Shown: in pieces, positions 49,999-61,937 of the stretch
Layout of the letters: each line of letters starts with the position of its first letter
How positions within the stretch are numbered: position 1 is the first letter of the stretch
NCBI RefSeq assembly: GCF_003072645.1
Contig: NZ_CP028897.1
Span: 2,679,658 to 2,743,657, forward strand
Direction: 5' to 3'
DNA length: 64,000 bases
Origin: Dongshaea marina
GTDB taxonomy: Bacteria > Pseudomonadota > Gammaproteobacteria > Enterobacterales > Aeromonadaceae
Notes under the pieces: model-generated
Told to the model about the DNA's origin: nothing
Databases searched by the model: none
Seen by the model: the letters and a program-made list of their open reading frames with translations, nothing else
Program-made: the position numbers and the translations under genes

Positions 49999-51480
49999 AT
50001 GACACAGATGACAGCCGCCAATACAGGTGACAGTTCACTGACCCGGGAGAAGAACCAAAGTAAAAAACACTATAACCTTTTTGTTGCCCTGATTGCCGCA
50101 GTCGGAGGCGCTCTGTTCGGCTTTGACACCGCCGTCATCGCGGGCGCTCTTATCTTTATCAAGCAAACAATGCATCCCAGCATCATGGAGCAGGAGTTGG
50201 TCGTCAGCATGGTGGTTTTGGGCGCCTTTCTGGGCTGCATTCTCAGCGGCAAATTAACCAACCGTCTCGGAAGGAAGCGACTCCTTATCTACACCTCCTG
50301 GCTCTTTATCATAGGCACGGCCCTATGTACCCTGGCCCCCGGAGTTTACTCCCTGATCATCGGCCGCTTTATTCTCGGGATCGCTGTGGGTATGGCCTCC
50401 TATTCGGTACCTCTGTTCATTGCCGAGATCTCACTACCGGAAAAGCGTGGGGCCATGGTCCTGCTCAACGGACTGTTTCTCACCGGGGGTCAGGCGGCCG
50501 CTTTCCTGATCTGCTACTTTTTTGCCCTGCACTTTTCCAGCGAGATCAGCTGGCGGCTGATGCTCGGCTTTGCGATGATCCCTGCTGTCATTTTACTGTT
50601 TGGGATGATCTTTGCCCCGGCCTCCCCCCGCTGGCTGCTGATGAAGGGTAAAAAGGATGAAGCGAGGAAGGTACTGAATAAGATCCGGGATGCTGACAAG
50701 GTTGAGCGTGAACTGCATGAGATTGAGGAGAGTTTCAGCCACAAGGAAAATGGTATCAAAGAGCTCTTTAGCAAACGGGTACGCCCTGTGCTGCTGATCG
50801 GTCTGGTGATCGGGATCGGCCAGCAGTTTGCCGGGATCAATACCGTGATGTATTACGGCCCGGAAATCTTCAAGCAGGTCGGTTTTCAGGGCGCCCATGC
50901 CCAGATCTTTGCTACCTTTGGCATGGGGTTGGTGAACTTTCTGTTTACCATCGTCTGTATCTTCACCGTCGATAAGCTGGGGCGTAGAACCCTGCTCCTG
51001 ACCGGGACCCTGGGAGCCGCCATCTGCCTGCTGACCCTGGGTGCTGTCATGAAGGCGGGAGTTGCATCGGTTCCGGGCGGACAAGTGATCGCTGTAATCT
51101 CCCTGGTCTGCTATATCGCCTTCTACTGCATCAGCTTAGGCTCACTGTTTTGGCTGATCATCGCCGAGATCTACCCTCTGGATGTGCGGGGAGTCGGCAT
51201 GAGTTTTGTCGCCGGTGTGCAGTGGATGGCCAATTTCGTTGTAGCCTCAACTTTCCTGACGGTCCTTCACACCTTTGGCGGCGGAACGACCTTCTGGATC
51301 TATGCCGGGGCCTGCCTGTTTCTGTTTGTCTATGTACTGCTGTTTGTACCGGAAACCAAGGGGATCTCGCTTGAGACTATTGAGACCAACCTTAAGCGGG
51401 GTACCCCAAGCCGCCAGTTAGGCGAGAAATACTCAGCTAAGCCAGTGAAGATCGCAAGTCACATTGTTACCTCCAACTAA
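49999..51480 (+). CDS. iolT: IolT-like MFS sugar/inositol transporter
   Basis: A 493-residue major-facilitator sugar porter with 12 predicted membrane segments. Motifs include GGALFGFDTAVIAGA near the N-terminus, GRKRLL and RFILGIAVGMAS, SPRWLLMKGKKDEA at the end of the first half, GQQFAGINTVMYYGP, and C-terminal PETKGISLE. It imports inositol as a proton symporter by analogy with IolT. ATG at 49999 has GGAGG upstream; longer frames to 49936 lack a ribosome site. Confidence 0.9.
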   Translation: MTQMTAANTGDSSLTREKNQSKKHYNLFVALIAAVGGALFGFDTAVIAGALIFIKQTMHPSIMEQELVVSMVVLGAFLGCILSGKLTNRLGRKRLLIYTSWLFIIGTALCTLAPGVYSLIIGRFILGIAVGMASYSVPLFIAEISLPEKRGAMVLLNGLFLTGGQAAAFLICYFFALHFSSEISWRLMLGFAMIPAVILLFGMIFAPASPRWLLMKGKKDEARKVLNKIRDADKVERELHEIEESFSHKENGIKELFSKRVRPVLLIGLVIGIGQQFAGINTVMYYGPEIFKQVGFQGAHAQIFATFGMGLVNFLFTIVCIFTVDKLGRRTLLLTGTLGAAICLLTLGAVMKAGVASVPGGQVIAVISLVCYIAFYCISLGSLFWLIIAEIYPLDVRGVGMSFVAGVQWMANFVVASTFLTVLHTFGGGTTFWIYAGACLFLFVYVLLFVPETKGISLETIETNLKRGTPSRQLGEKYSAKPVKIASHIVTSN

Positions 51481-51500
51481 AACTTAGATCGAAACACACA

Positions 51501-51524
51501 GCCCCACTTGATTCTAAGTGGGGC
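51501..51524. terminator. Hairpin after iolT and the convergent invasin gene
   Basis: GCCCCACTT (51501-51509) and AAGTGGGGC (51516-51524) form a 9-bp perfect stem with a six-base loop, 20 bp after the iolT stop. No T-run follows on the + strand, though the leftward direction continues into TGTGTGTTT. It is placed to end both convergent transcripts. Confidence 0.6.
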
Positions 51525-51599
51525 AAAAGAGGCTCTGCCTGGAGCCCTCAAAACCATCCCTAACACAATAAAGCTGTCATTATTCAGGAAAGTTGCACG

Positions 51600-54500
51600 C
51601 TAAATAATATGTCCTTCAATCACATTAGAGCTGATTGAGATATCGCCCACTTTATAAAAGAACCTCAGGTAAACAGTCCTGCCATAACGATCATAAACCT
51701 TAAAGGGGATCGTTACACTCCGTGCCGGTGTGATATCAACAGTGCCATTACCAACTATGTGTTCAAAGCTCCTATCCGATGAAATCTGTAGCTTCAGCGT
51801 CCCCTTTTCTGAGGTATCACCTCTATATGCCACATTGGCATCATACATATAGTAATTCGTTTCATTCAAATTGTAGGATCCATCGCTATTTGCTGTAATC
51901 GGCCAGGATCTGAAGCCATTATGCGCATGAAGTGGAGTATTGAAAGTTATAGTAACCGAGTGAACCTGAATCACCAGTTTGTAATCCGACGGGGCATACC
52001 ACTGGGTTCCTGAATCATGCAAAGTCACTGTATATTTTCCTGCCTGAGTAATGCTCCAGGACGAGCTATTCGTCCCCGACACGTCGGTAATAGTTACAGC
52101 GCCTTTGGCATTACTCACACTGGCGATTTGACTCACACTTGTGGGAGTTAGATTCAATGGCTGACCACTGGCAACCACCAGATCACTCTTTGCTGTTGCA
52201 CTAATCTGATTTGCAACTTTGTTAACGTTCAGAATAAAGGTTTGACTGGATGAAGGCAGATAGCTGGCATCCCCGGAATCACGGATCTCAACCACAACCC
52301 TTCCAGAAGAGTGAGCCCGGGTAAGCATATGCTCATTTGTCAGCGTCATGCCCGCGCTATTTTGAGCCGAAACCAGGGTATAGCTGACCGCGCCATGGGC
52401 TGTGCCTGTCTTGATCAGCTGAGATAGGGGATAACTTTGACCTGCAATAATCTTATCTGAGGTTTTGGTAAGCTGTAGGGTACCGGCATGTTTTGGCTCC
52501 ACATGCAGGGTAAAGGTCTGCTCAGAGGGGTTATATAGGTTACTACCACTATCGCGAACCCGAACCACCACAGAGCCTGTCGTGCTGGCATGATCCAGCG
52601 TATCCCCCTGAAGCGTCATTCCGGCGCTGTCACTACTGATGCTGTAGCTAACCAAGCCATGGGATGTTCCCGTCTTGATCAGACCGGAAAGATTGTATTT
52701 GCCACTTACCAGGATAGAGTCACTGGATTGATTGAGCTGCAGTGTCCCATCTGCCCGGTGAATATAAAAATATAGTTTCTGAGGCTCAGCCTTCTGTACT
52801 GTTGCCGAACCTGTATCTCCAACCCAGACAGTCAAGGTTCCACCACCACTATCAATACTGGTGACTTTAAAGATATTGCCATCCAGATAGCCCTTCACAC
52901 CATATTGGGTCATTCCTCCGGGGAAGTAGAGGCTGCCAGCAATATTATCGATGGCTCCCAGTTTACTGATATCGACGCCACCTATGACGGCGGAATAGGT
53001 CGCGGATTTTCCAGAGGTCACCGAGAATGTCGACTTGGTCTTGTTCACGGCTAACTCAAAGCTGGCTGGGTGAGAGGCCTGATGCAGTGCGTCTCCGGAG
53101 TCGGCCACCGAAATGCTCACAGTCCCCGTTGCCGTTGGCTTACTCAGGGTTTGAGTCTGCTCGTCATAAACGATTCCTGTGTTCCCTTTATCTTTGATGC
53201 TGTAGCCAAGTTCACCATAACTGTTGGTCGCTGTGATCTGATTTAGTTTAAAGCTTTGATCAGCAAGCATCGCCCCCCTTGTTGTCTTCAGTGCAAGAGT
53301 GCCGGGCAACACCTTCTGCGCCGTCAACACAAATGTCGTATCCGAAGGCTGATGCAGTACATCCCCACTATCGTGGAGCGAAACCCTAAACTCCCCTACC
53401 GAATTTGCAGTCAGGTGATGGCTGGCTCCGTCATAATCACCATCGCCCTGCACACCAGTGACAGTGACCTCACCATAGGCATGGCTCACCTGGGCAAAAC
53501 TCTTGGGCTCGCTAAGATCGATCTGTAACTTTGAATCCAGGTGACGCGATTGATCAACCGCCTGCATCACTCCTTTCGCCTTTTTCAAAGTCAGGGTAAA
53601 ACTTGTTGAGGCCGGTTCATATTTGCCCTCACCACTATCTGCCACATCAACGGTGAAGGTACCAACTCGAGTTGCACTCAAAGTTTGGCTGGTCACATCA
53701 AAACTGCCGGCTCCACTTTCTCCCTTTATCGAGGTGACTTGCAGTTTTCCTATGGCCCCCCGGACATTCGTCAGGTTGGCCAATGATATCCCTCCATCCA
53801 TATAGTCCAGGGTTAAGGGTAGAGCCGTAATCGTATGACTCTCACCCAATACCGTCAGCTTAAAGCTTGTTGATGCCCCCGTGTGATTCTCATCCCCAGG
53901 ATCATGTACCTGAGCGGTAAATACTCCAGGATGGAAAACTGTCAACTTCTGTGATGCCGCATCAAAACGGTAATTGCCGCTGCTACCACTGACACCGGTC
54001 ACCGCCAGCTTACCGACAGCATTGGTCACCCGAGTAATCTGATCAAGATTAGATAAGTCAAATTGTCCGCTACCATAGGACAGCTTCTGATCTGCGATTG
54101 AAAGCTGGCTCTTTCCTCGCCCAACGCCAATAAAGGCCAAGACATGATGAGTTGGCTCATGAAGTGAATCGCCAGAATCACTCAAATAAACCTCAAATAG
54201 TCCTATTTTTTTTACAGTCAAGGTTTGAGTCGAAGGATCCCAGTCTCCACCGGATTCAGTAAATGGCTTAATACTATCGATCGAAACAGTTCCGTAGGCA
54301 TTTGCTATCGTCCAGTGAGCCTTAAGCTCAGAAGCGGTAAGCTGATAACTCTTTTGGGCTGGGTAGGTATACAAGGGATAACCTGTCACAGTCATCTTCC
54401 CTGGTTCTTTGAGGTATAACTTAAAGAAAGCTGGTGTAGATGGCTTGTGTGTCCCATCTCCAGCATCACTCACTCGGATCTCAACAACACCTGAAGATGA

Positions 54501-57500
54501 ACCAATGGATAGGCTGCTTCCGGTGAGGGTCGAACCCGTCCCGCCAGCACTCATTAACCCGTAAGAGAGCGCACCATAATGCTGCTTGACCGAGAGCTTA
54601 TTTGTCAGAAGATAGCTACCGCTCCCGACCTTGACTGAATCTTCACTCGGTGTCACAGCCAAGGAGATGGCTGGTGTTTTTTCTGCTGTCAGTACAAAGG
54701 TGACATCTTCTGATGCATCATGAGTCCCATCTCCACTGTCTTGGAGGTGCACCGTAAATTTGCCGGCACTGTTGACTGTCAGAATGTGATCGACAAACTT
54801 CCCGGGACCATCAACGCCGGTCACTGTGACCTTGCCATGGCTATTAGTCACCTGGGCAAAGCCCTTAGGATCACTCAAGTCTATCTGACTATTCGCACGC
54901 AGGGTGCGCGTCTGATCTTTTGCCTGCATGACTCCAGCAGCTTTGTTGACTGTCAGAGTAAAATCACTATCAACCGGCTCATAACCTGCCCAACCTTTAT
55001 CCTGAACCTGAATAGTAAAGGTTCCCGCCTGTTTTACTGTTAACTCTCCATTGGCATAGCTACCCTTTCCTGTTCCATCAAAGGTCACTCCAATCACCTT
55101 TACAATGTCAGATAAAGGCTCAAATGATGGCTGGGCCCCCTGTCCCCCGCTAATATGCTCAGCGAGAGTAATTGGCTGGCCTGTATAGGTCACCTGTGCA
55201 TCATTCACAGTAAAACTGTGGGGGATTTTCGTCATCGTCAGAGTAAAGGTCGCAGTCCCTGCTTTATAAAGATCATTCCCCTCATCACTGACCTGAATTT
55301 TAAAAATGCCTAAACTATTGGTTTTGATCCGTGGGAGCCCATCAGAGTCATACACTTCACAATAGGTTCCACAATTTGCAGGTGCACTGAGTAGCTTATC
55401 GATATGCACAGCACCAAGCGCTTGAGGAACCGCCTTCAAAAAGGAGTATGAAGATATCTCCTGATGCCAGCGACTCCACCCCAGATCAGCTGAAAAGTCC
55501 GGTAATGTATGGATCCCTTTATTGACTGTCAGGGTGAAGCTTTCAGTTGATGGCTTATATTGATCATTACCAGCCGCTGTCACAGTGACAACAAACTTTC
55601 CAGCTTTGACTACCTCGAGCTGATCCTTATTGACTAAATGCCCTGCGGAGTCGCCTCCCGATATCGGGGTCGCACTATTCACTGTCAATAAGCCCTGGTT
55701 GGATCTGATATTTCCAAGCTCGAGTAAAGAGACATTGCTCCCTGCATAGGTAACGCCTATATCCGCAACCTTCATTGGGTTTAGCGCTTTTATAACTGTC
55801 AGGGTAAACTGGCTCTTCGCCGCAGTGTGAGTGTCATCACCGGTATCTGTCACCTCAACTGTGAAGCTGCCTGCCTTTTTGACCGTTAGCTGCCCATCCT
55901 GATAGCCGCCCTGGCCGCTGCCATCCACAACATCGGTCACTGTGACCGCACCCAGATTGCCACTGGCTTTGATCAAGGGTGCCAGTGGAATAGGCTGCTC
56001 GGCATAGCTCTGAGTGACATCGGCCACCCTAAAGCTGTGACTGGCCTTGCTCACCGTCAGAGTAAAACTCGTGGTTGCCGGAGTATGGGTGTCATCACCG
56101 GCATCTGTCACCTCAACTGTGAAGCTGCCTGCCTTTTTGACCGTTAGCTGTCCATCCTGATAGCTGCCCTGGCCACTGCCATCCTGAACATCGGTGACTG
56201 TGACCGCCCCCAGATTGCCACTGGCTTTGATCAAGGGTGCCAGTGGAATTGGCTGCTCGGCATAGGTCTGAGCCACATCGGCCACCGCAAAACTGTGGCT
56301 CGCCTTATTCACCGTCAGAGTGAAGCTCGTGGTTGCCGGAGTGATCCCTGCCCAGCCTGCATCCTGAACCTTAACGCGAAAGGTTCCGGCTTGGCTCACC
56401 ATCAGCTTGCCATCCAGATAGGTGCCTGCTCCCGTATCTGGAGTAACCTCAAGGACCTTCACATCATGGTTTGCTCCGGTCACAGTCAGGGGATGGCCTG
56501 CGACTAAGATCTGCTGACCCAGAGCCTCAATCCCAATCCCATCACTTTGATAAACAGTCGAGTAATCACTCACATGGATACTGTGTTCCACAGTGGTCAT
56601 CGTCAGGGTAAAGGTTGCCGTTCCAGGCTGATACAACTTGCTCCCCGCATCACTCACCTGGATCTTGAACGTGCCGGTGCTATTTGTTTGGATATAAGGC
56701 ACGCCATTGTTGTCATAAACAGTACAATAGCTCCCGCAAACCGCTGGAGCGCTGATCAGCTTATCGGCATGAACCATTCCAAGAGCATCGGGGACCTTGT
56801 TTAAGTAGTCGAATGACGAAATCGCCTGGTGCCAGTGAGTCCAGCCCATGGATGCGGAAAAATCGGGTAGCTGATGAACCCCCTTGTGTACCTGCAGCGT
56901 AAAATTAGCCGTGACCGGCTTGTACTGATTGTTTCCTGCGGCTTTAACAGTCACCACAAAGCCACCCGCTTGCGTTACATGCAAAGAGTGACCGTTCAGG
57001 CTCCCCGTTCCTGGCTCATCCCCTGATCCTGGAGTGACACTCACAATACTCAATGGACCTTGCGCCGCCTGAATATTCCCCAACCCCAGCAGTGATATAT
57101 CCTGTCCGGCATAAGTGGTAGTCGCAGCGGCTAGCTGCATCGGATTCTCGGCTTTCACTACCGTCAGGGTAAACTGCTGCGCCGGCGAGGCTGTGTGAGT
57201 CGCATCTCCCTTATCCGAGATGCTGACCTTCACTTCACCTTCATGGGTAGCCTTGTCCAGGGTTGAACCGCTCAGAGTCATCCCCGCCGTGTTGCTATCC
57301 AGCTGATATACCGCGTTACCGAACTGAGTGCCGACCTTGATGAGTTTTGCCAGATTGTAAGGCTGAGCGGCAGTGATCCCATCCACCGACTTGGTGAGCT
57401 GCAGATCGCCTTGGATCTTATCTACCGTCAGGGTAAGGGTTCCCGGCTTGGAGGGCTGATGGGTTGCATCGCCAGTATCACTCACCCGAATGGTTGCCAC

Positions 57501-60486
57501 ACCGGGCCCCGTCGGAGAGCTTATCCCCCAAGGGTCGTGTGGATCCCGGTTGCTCCTGAATCAATAATGCTATAGGTGAGTGACCCGTGGGCCCCTAGCA
57601 TATTCACCCTGCTAAGATCAAAATCCTGCCCCACGATCATGACCGCCGAAGCCGGTGATGGCAAAATAGTACCTGGAGCAATACGCTCTACAGTCAACTC
57701 GAATGTAGTCTTGGTCTTATCATGCGTTGCATCGCCGGCATCGCTGATATGAACGGTAAAAGTTCCAGCCTTAGTGACCGTCAGTATCCCCCCGAATAGA
57801 TCCCCCTACCACTCCCATTTTCGACGGAGTCGGTAGATACCCCCCCATAATCATTACTAATTTTTGTCACACTCTTAGGATCACTGAGCTGGATCCTGCC
57901 ACTGTCAGCCAGAGTCAGTGTTTTATCCTGTGCGGAAATCGAGGGATATACAGTTAGCTGAAAACTCGTCTTGCTCTGCTGGTGCGATTCATCTCCCTGA
58001 TCCTGAATGTTCACTTTAAAAGTTCCCACCTGATCAACGGTGAGAGTTCCATCCTTGAAACTCCCCTGCCCTGTCTCATTGTCTACGCCAGTGACTGTTA
58101 CCTTGCCATAGTAATCTTTCACCTGGGCAAAGGAGACGGGATCGGTTAGTGATATCTGGTGATTTTCCGGACGGGGGCGCCGCTGTGCCAGGGCTTTCAT
58201 GGCGGGTAAGGCCTTCCCAACCTTGAGTTGAAAGGTGACCGGATAATCCCCCTTATCATCGCTAATATCGAGATTAATGACCCCCCTCTCGGTGATATGG
58301 CTAATTAACCGGGTGCTGGGATCATATGTTGCCCCGGTTGTACCAGGATTAAATTCATATTTCAGCTGTGCTCCAGGTGAAGCGCCTGTAACTTTCAGAG
58401 TTGAAGTATCAAATGTCTCACCAACATGGGTGACTGCTGAGCTTGGGTCAACATCCAGGCCCCTTCCACCATCACTGTTTTTATTCACTCGTACCAGAAT
58501 TTTTCTGGAGCTACTGAAACCCTGCGTATCGGTCGCTGAAACGGTCAGCTGTAGAAGCTTGGGCTTAGCTCCCAACAACATGAGTCCTGGCGAAATACTA
58601 AAGCTTGGATGTAAAGGATTCGCTCCATCAAACTTACTCTGATCTTTGAGGCTACCGCTATAAGCCACCTTAAACCCATTGTCGCCGCTCTTATGATCTG
58701 ATGAGGTGCTGCGGACCTCTCGAAGCTTTTGCCGGGGATCAAGGATCTGAATGTGGAAATCGGCATCGGCCCCTTCTGCGCAGGTATAAGTGTTTTTATG
58801 ACCTTTCAGGAGATGGATGTTTTTACCAGGGAGCACTTTTATCTGAGGATTCAGAGACGGGTTCGGCTTTACCACAATTTCTGTCGTCGCTGATGCCGTA
58901 TTACCTTTGCTATCTGTCACGGTCAGAGTAAGAGGATAATGGTTATTTTCATCTCCACCTGCCTCAATATCTTTACTGATCGTGGGCTCGAGAGCATATT
59001 CACTGGACAGGCTGGCCAGAATATTTGAGGGGCCATTGAGTGAGCTACTCCAATGGGCTTGCAGTGGATGATACTTGGCGTGAATCTCGGGAACGATCAC
59101 TTTAGACTCACCCTCTGTCAGCTCTATCTCCTTAGGCAAGGCAACCTGTAGCACCGTTTTTTTCCGATACTCAAGGACAATGACAGGGTTGCGCTCAACC
59201 AGATCGAACCGCATTCCCCTGAGAGAGTGCGCTACTTTAACCATATCCGGATCGATCTGCTTGTCGATGGGAACGCCAAACCTATAGGTCAGATGAGCCC
59301 CCAGGGTAAACTCATCATTGCCACCTTTACTATGCGAGTAGTTTCCATCAAAACTCAACAAAGGGATGGGTGTGTAGTCCATCCCGGAAGACAGCCGATA
59401 GGGATCTGCCTGCATACTATCAAGGCTGCCACTCCCCTGAAGATCGACCAGAGAGCCAAAATACTGTTCATCCTTGAGCTTGAGCCCAAGTTGTGGATAA
59501 AAAGGAAGATAATAGTGAAGATCCAGATCGACTCCCTGAGCCGGGCGAGATTGATAATCCTCGATCTGAGATGCATCTTTCCATCCTGAAAGAGGAAAAT
59601 AGTAGTTACTACCAAGCTTTAAATTATCCTTCCAGATCTCAACACCTAACGAGCCTCGCACTGAATGCTCACGGGTCAAATCCTGATCCACAAAGCCGTT
59701 GATCCCTAACATCCAATTCTTAAAATACTGACGACGCCCCAGCCCCATATTCAGATAGGTACGACTTCCAACATCGGCATGGTGGAGACCAAACTGACCA
59801 AATACCAGACGTGATTTTGTATTCGACAGTGAAAGGAGCAGGTCAAGGTTATACCCGGTTGGTTTCATATCATCGTCAGTCAGGACCCCTCCCTTAAAAG
59901 TCCCCCACTGCTTAAACAGACTTGAGAATTTGCTATTAAAATAACTTGCCAGGCCACCCTTTCCTTCAGAGACCATATTTGTCGACATTTGATCCCACGA
60001 AGTATACTGATTCTGTCTCTTATTCCCGTAACAGTCCGACGACACCTGGCAGGTCATTTTTTGATATGATGCAGAAAAATATTGAGCCAGCGAATCTAAG
60101 AATTGATTGCTTTTCGCCGGAGTATCTCTGGTATTCTTAGCAGCTTGTTGTTTTGTCTTTTTTGCTCCACGGGATAAGATCACTGATTCTGGGATCCAGA
60201 TCAGATCCCCTTTCTTAAATTTTGTGTCAATAAAATCAAAACTCATATCTTGATTAGAAGAAATAACAACCGCAGGCGTTGTTTGAAGTTCAGTTGCTAA
60301 TTCATCTAATGACTCTGTATGAGTCACTCGATATAGAGTTAACTCTGTCCCAGGCGTAGTGTCCATCTCTCTATGGTTAGCAGCCTGAACTGATAATGGC
60401 ATGGATAAAAGAACAAATGACAGGTAATAAATAATACAAGAGTAAATACTCAGCTTTTTGAGTGGAGATTGATTAATCTGATACAT
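51600..60486 (-). CDS. Inverse autotransporter (invasin/intimin type) with many Ig-like repeats, two frameshifts in this sequence
   Basis: After adding one base to the C6 run 57788-57793 and one to the C5 run 57525-57529, one protein of about 2962 residues results. The order is: signal peptide, a LysM-like segment (YRVTHTESLDELATEL ... KKGDLIWIP), an inverse-autotransporter beta-domain (~residues 150-430), then many Ig-like modules of 85-95 residues, often with the signature TFTVxVxDxGDxTHxP. It anchors in the outer membrane and exposes the Ig stalk outward as an adhesin. ATG at 60486 is preferred (GGA seven bases upstream) over 60498. The gene is divergent from the fimbrial operon and convergent with iolT. 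Confidence 0.88.
55190..57150. repeat. Internal block duplication in the invasin Ig region
   Basis: Two long blocks, about 55190-55790 and 56530-57150, encode the same multi-module order: an NPM-led module, an HxLPDFSA-GW-WHQ-ISS module, a DKLxSAP module with C-G-x-YC, and an ATFTLTM-led module. They are offset by about 1.36 kb. The block between them holds the 258-bp tandem units, so duplication has acted at two scales. Confidence 0.8.
55800..56345. repeat. Tandem 258-bp duplication in the invasin
   Basis: Two nearly identical units with period 258 bp (86 residues) can be aligned by GTGTCATCACCGG, which starts at 55831 and 56089. The encoded modules begin HSFxVADVxQ(S/T)YAEQPIPLAPLI. High identity implies recent unequal recombination. 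Confidence 0.88.
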
Positions 60487-60498
60487 ATTATCATCCAT

Positions 60499-61114
60499 GA
60501 TGCTATCTATCGAAATATCGTCTTAATTAAAAAATCATCAAGAAAAGAGAAGGGTAAATCAAATTAATCCATTAAAAACAACAGGTTACATTCACGGCCA
60601 ATATTTTCTCCTATAGATATTAGCAGACTACACTCCAACCCGTGCGTAAGAATATGCCGCATCGATTGTCTCAGATGGCAGGAACATTTGCATAGACCAT
60701 TAATTGGTCTATGCAAATGTTCTCAGTCATGTATAATAAAAGGTTTTTTAAAGCTCCATCATGGTGATCTGAATCGCATTTTTTAATCCCTCACTCCCCA
60801 AAAAATAGTACAAAGATACTATTGACTCCTGGAAAATAAAGGGATAGTTTCACAGTGAACATAGCTCAGGTATTTTATTTCACTGGAAATAAATCTGACC
60901 GTTCCGATTCAATTTCCATTTAAGCCAATTAATAACAAATCAGATGCCAAATAAAAGGAGCTACTTAGCGATGCACAGATACTCATCATGATAAGTTTTC
61001 CAGCGATGCCATCAACATGATGTGGTCCCATATCCTGTGAGGGGATGTTGTTTTTCTATAAGTTTTTGGCAAATCAATAAAACGCTGCACTCTATATTCA
61101 TCACATAAGGATTT
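60499..61114. other. Divergent promoter region between invasin and fimbrial genes
   Basis: This 616-bp AT-rich interval has no supported gene. It holds the start regions of both surface-structure genes and the long palindrome at 60682-60722. No regulator is encoded in it. Confidence 0.6.
60682..60722. repeat. Perfect 18-bp inverted repeat
   Basis: GAACATTTGCATAGACCA (60682-60699) and TGGTCTATGCAAATGTTC (60705-60722) are exact reverse complements around TTAAT. A stem this long in a divergent promoter region could be a regulator site, a cruciform or an RNA hairpin. It is not followed by a clean T-run. Confidence 0.9.
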
Positions 61115-61117
61115 ATG

Positions 61118-61864
61118 ATGAAAAGTAATCAATCGTTTATGCCTGTTCGATTATTCCTTTTGGGATTAATCTCGACAGCCCTATCCGGCACAGCTTGTGC
61201 GCAAGATCCAAGCTTTACCATTCACCTCTCTGCAACAGTCAACCGGCCAGAACCTGTGATCAACTTTTCACTGCAGTCCAAAACCACAGGTCTATCAAGC
61301 ACGACGGATCCTGTGGTTGATCTTGGATCAAGTCCGATACTGGCGACCACTGATCCATTTAAGGGACATTTTGTATGGGGCAAGAAAAGTGGCACCAACC
61401 TGACGAAGATGGGTGATCTAACCAGTTACTATGCTCTGGATATCTATAATACCGATCCCAATGCCTATTACTTTGACACCATCACTCTTGTAACACACAA
61501 CAGCACCCTTTCAAGTCCGCAAGCATCTGGCCTGATTACAGATCAAATTGCACTACCAGACCCGAGTAATCCTGGGATTGCCTGTGTCACTCCGGGCACT
61601 CCGGGAGAAAAGACTACATACCCCTCTGATTTTTTCGACAAAACAGCAACTACGCCTATAGCTTACTCAGCACCAAATAACTTCTCACCATCTGAACAGT
61701 ACACGATCAATCAAACCTACTCCGATGATAACGTGTTTATCCCCATTGGCTTTATCGGAGTCATGGATGTCAGCGACTATCGAAAATCCCCGAATACCAC
61801 TTATACAGGGAGTGTCACCATAGTTGCCAAAGGCACATTTAAACCTAATAGTACCAGTGCATAA
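61118..61864 (+). CDS. Putative CS1-type (alpha) fimbrial subunit
   Basis: A 248-residue exported protein. The signal peptide (VRLFLLGLISTALSGTACA) precedes a mature Ig-like beta-rich chain starting QDPSFTIHLSATVN, the pattern seen in CFA/I-CS1 subunits, and it ends with a GSVTIVAKGTF strand. The length is above the usual ~150-170 residues for major CS1 pilins, so it may be an atypical major subunit or tip-type subunit. ATG at 61118 has AAGGA upstream. It is first in the fimbrial operon, 73 bp before the chaperone gene. Confidence 0.65.
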   Translation: MKSNQSFMPVRLFLLGLISTALSGTACAQDPSFTIHLSATVNRPEPVINFSLQSKTTGLSSTTDPVVDLGSSPILATTDPFKGHFVWGKKSGTNLTKMGDLTSYYALDIYNTDPNAYYFDTITLVTHNSTLSSPQASGLITDQIALPDPSNPGIACVTPGTPGEKTTYPSDFFDKTATTPIAYSAPNNFSPSEQYTINQTYSDDNVFIPIGFIGVMDVSDYRKSPNTTYTGSVTIVAKGTFKPNSTSA

Positions 61865-61937
61865 TATTATCAATTAACTTCATCGGTGAAGCAGAATCAC
61901 TCTGCTTCACACCTATTTGACAGAGTGGCTAATTTTA

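Noticed and set aside
4939-57793. Phase-variable or programmed frameshifts at G/C runs
   Set aside because: The runs are short (5-6), occur in metabolic genes as well as surface genes, and similar runs elsewhere are intact. Sequencing error explains the set better, although the two adhesins cannot be fully excluded.
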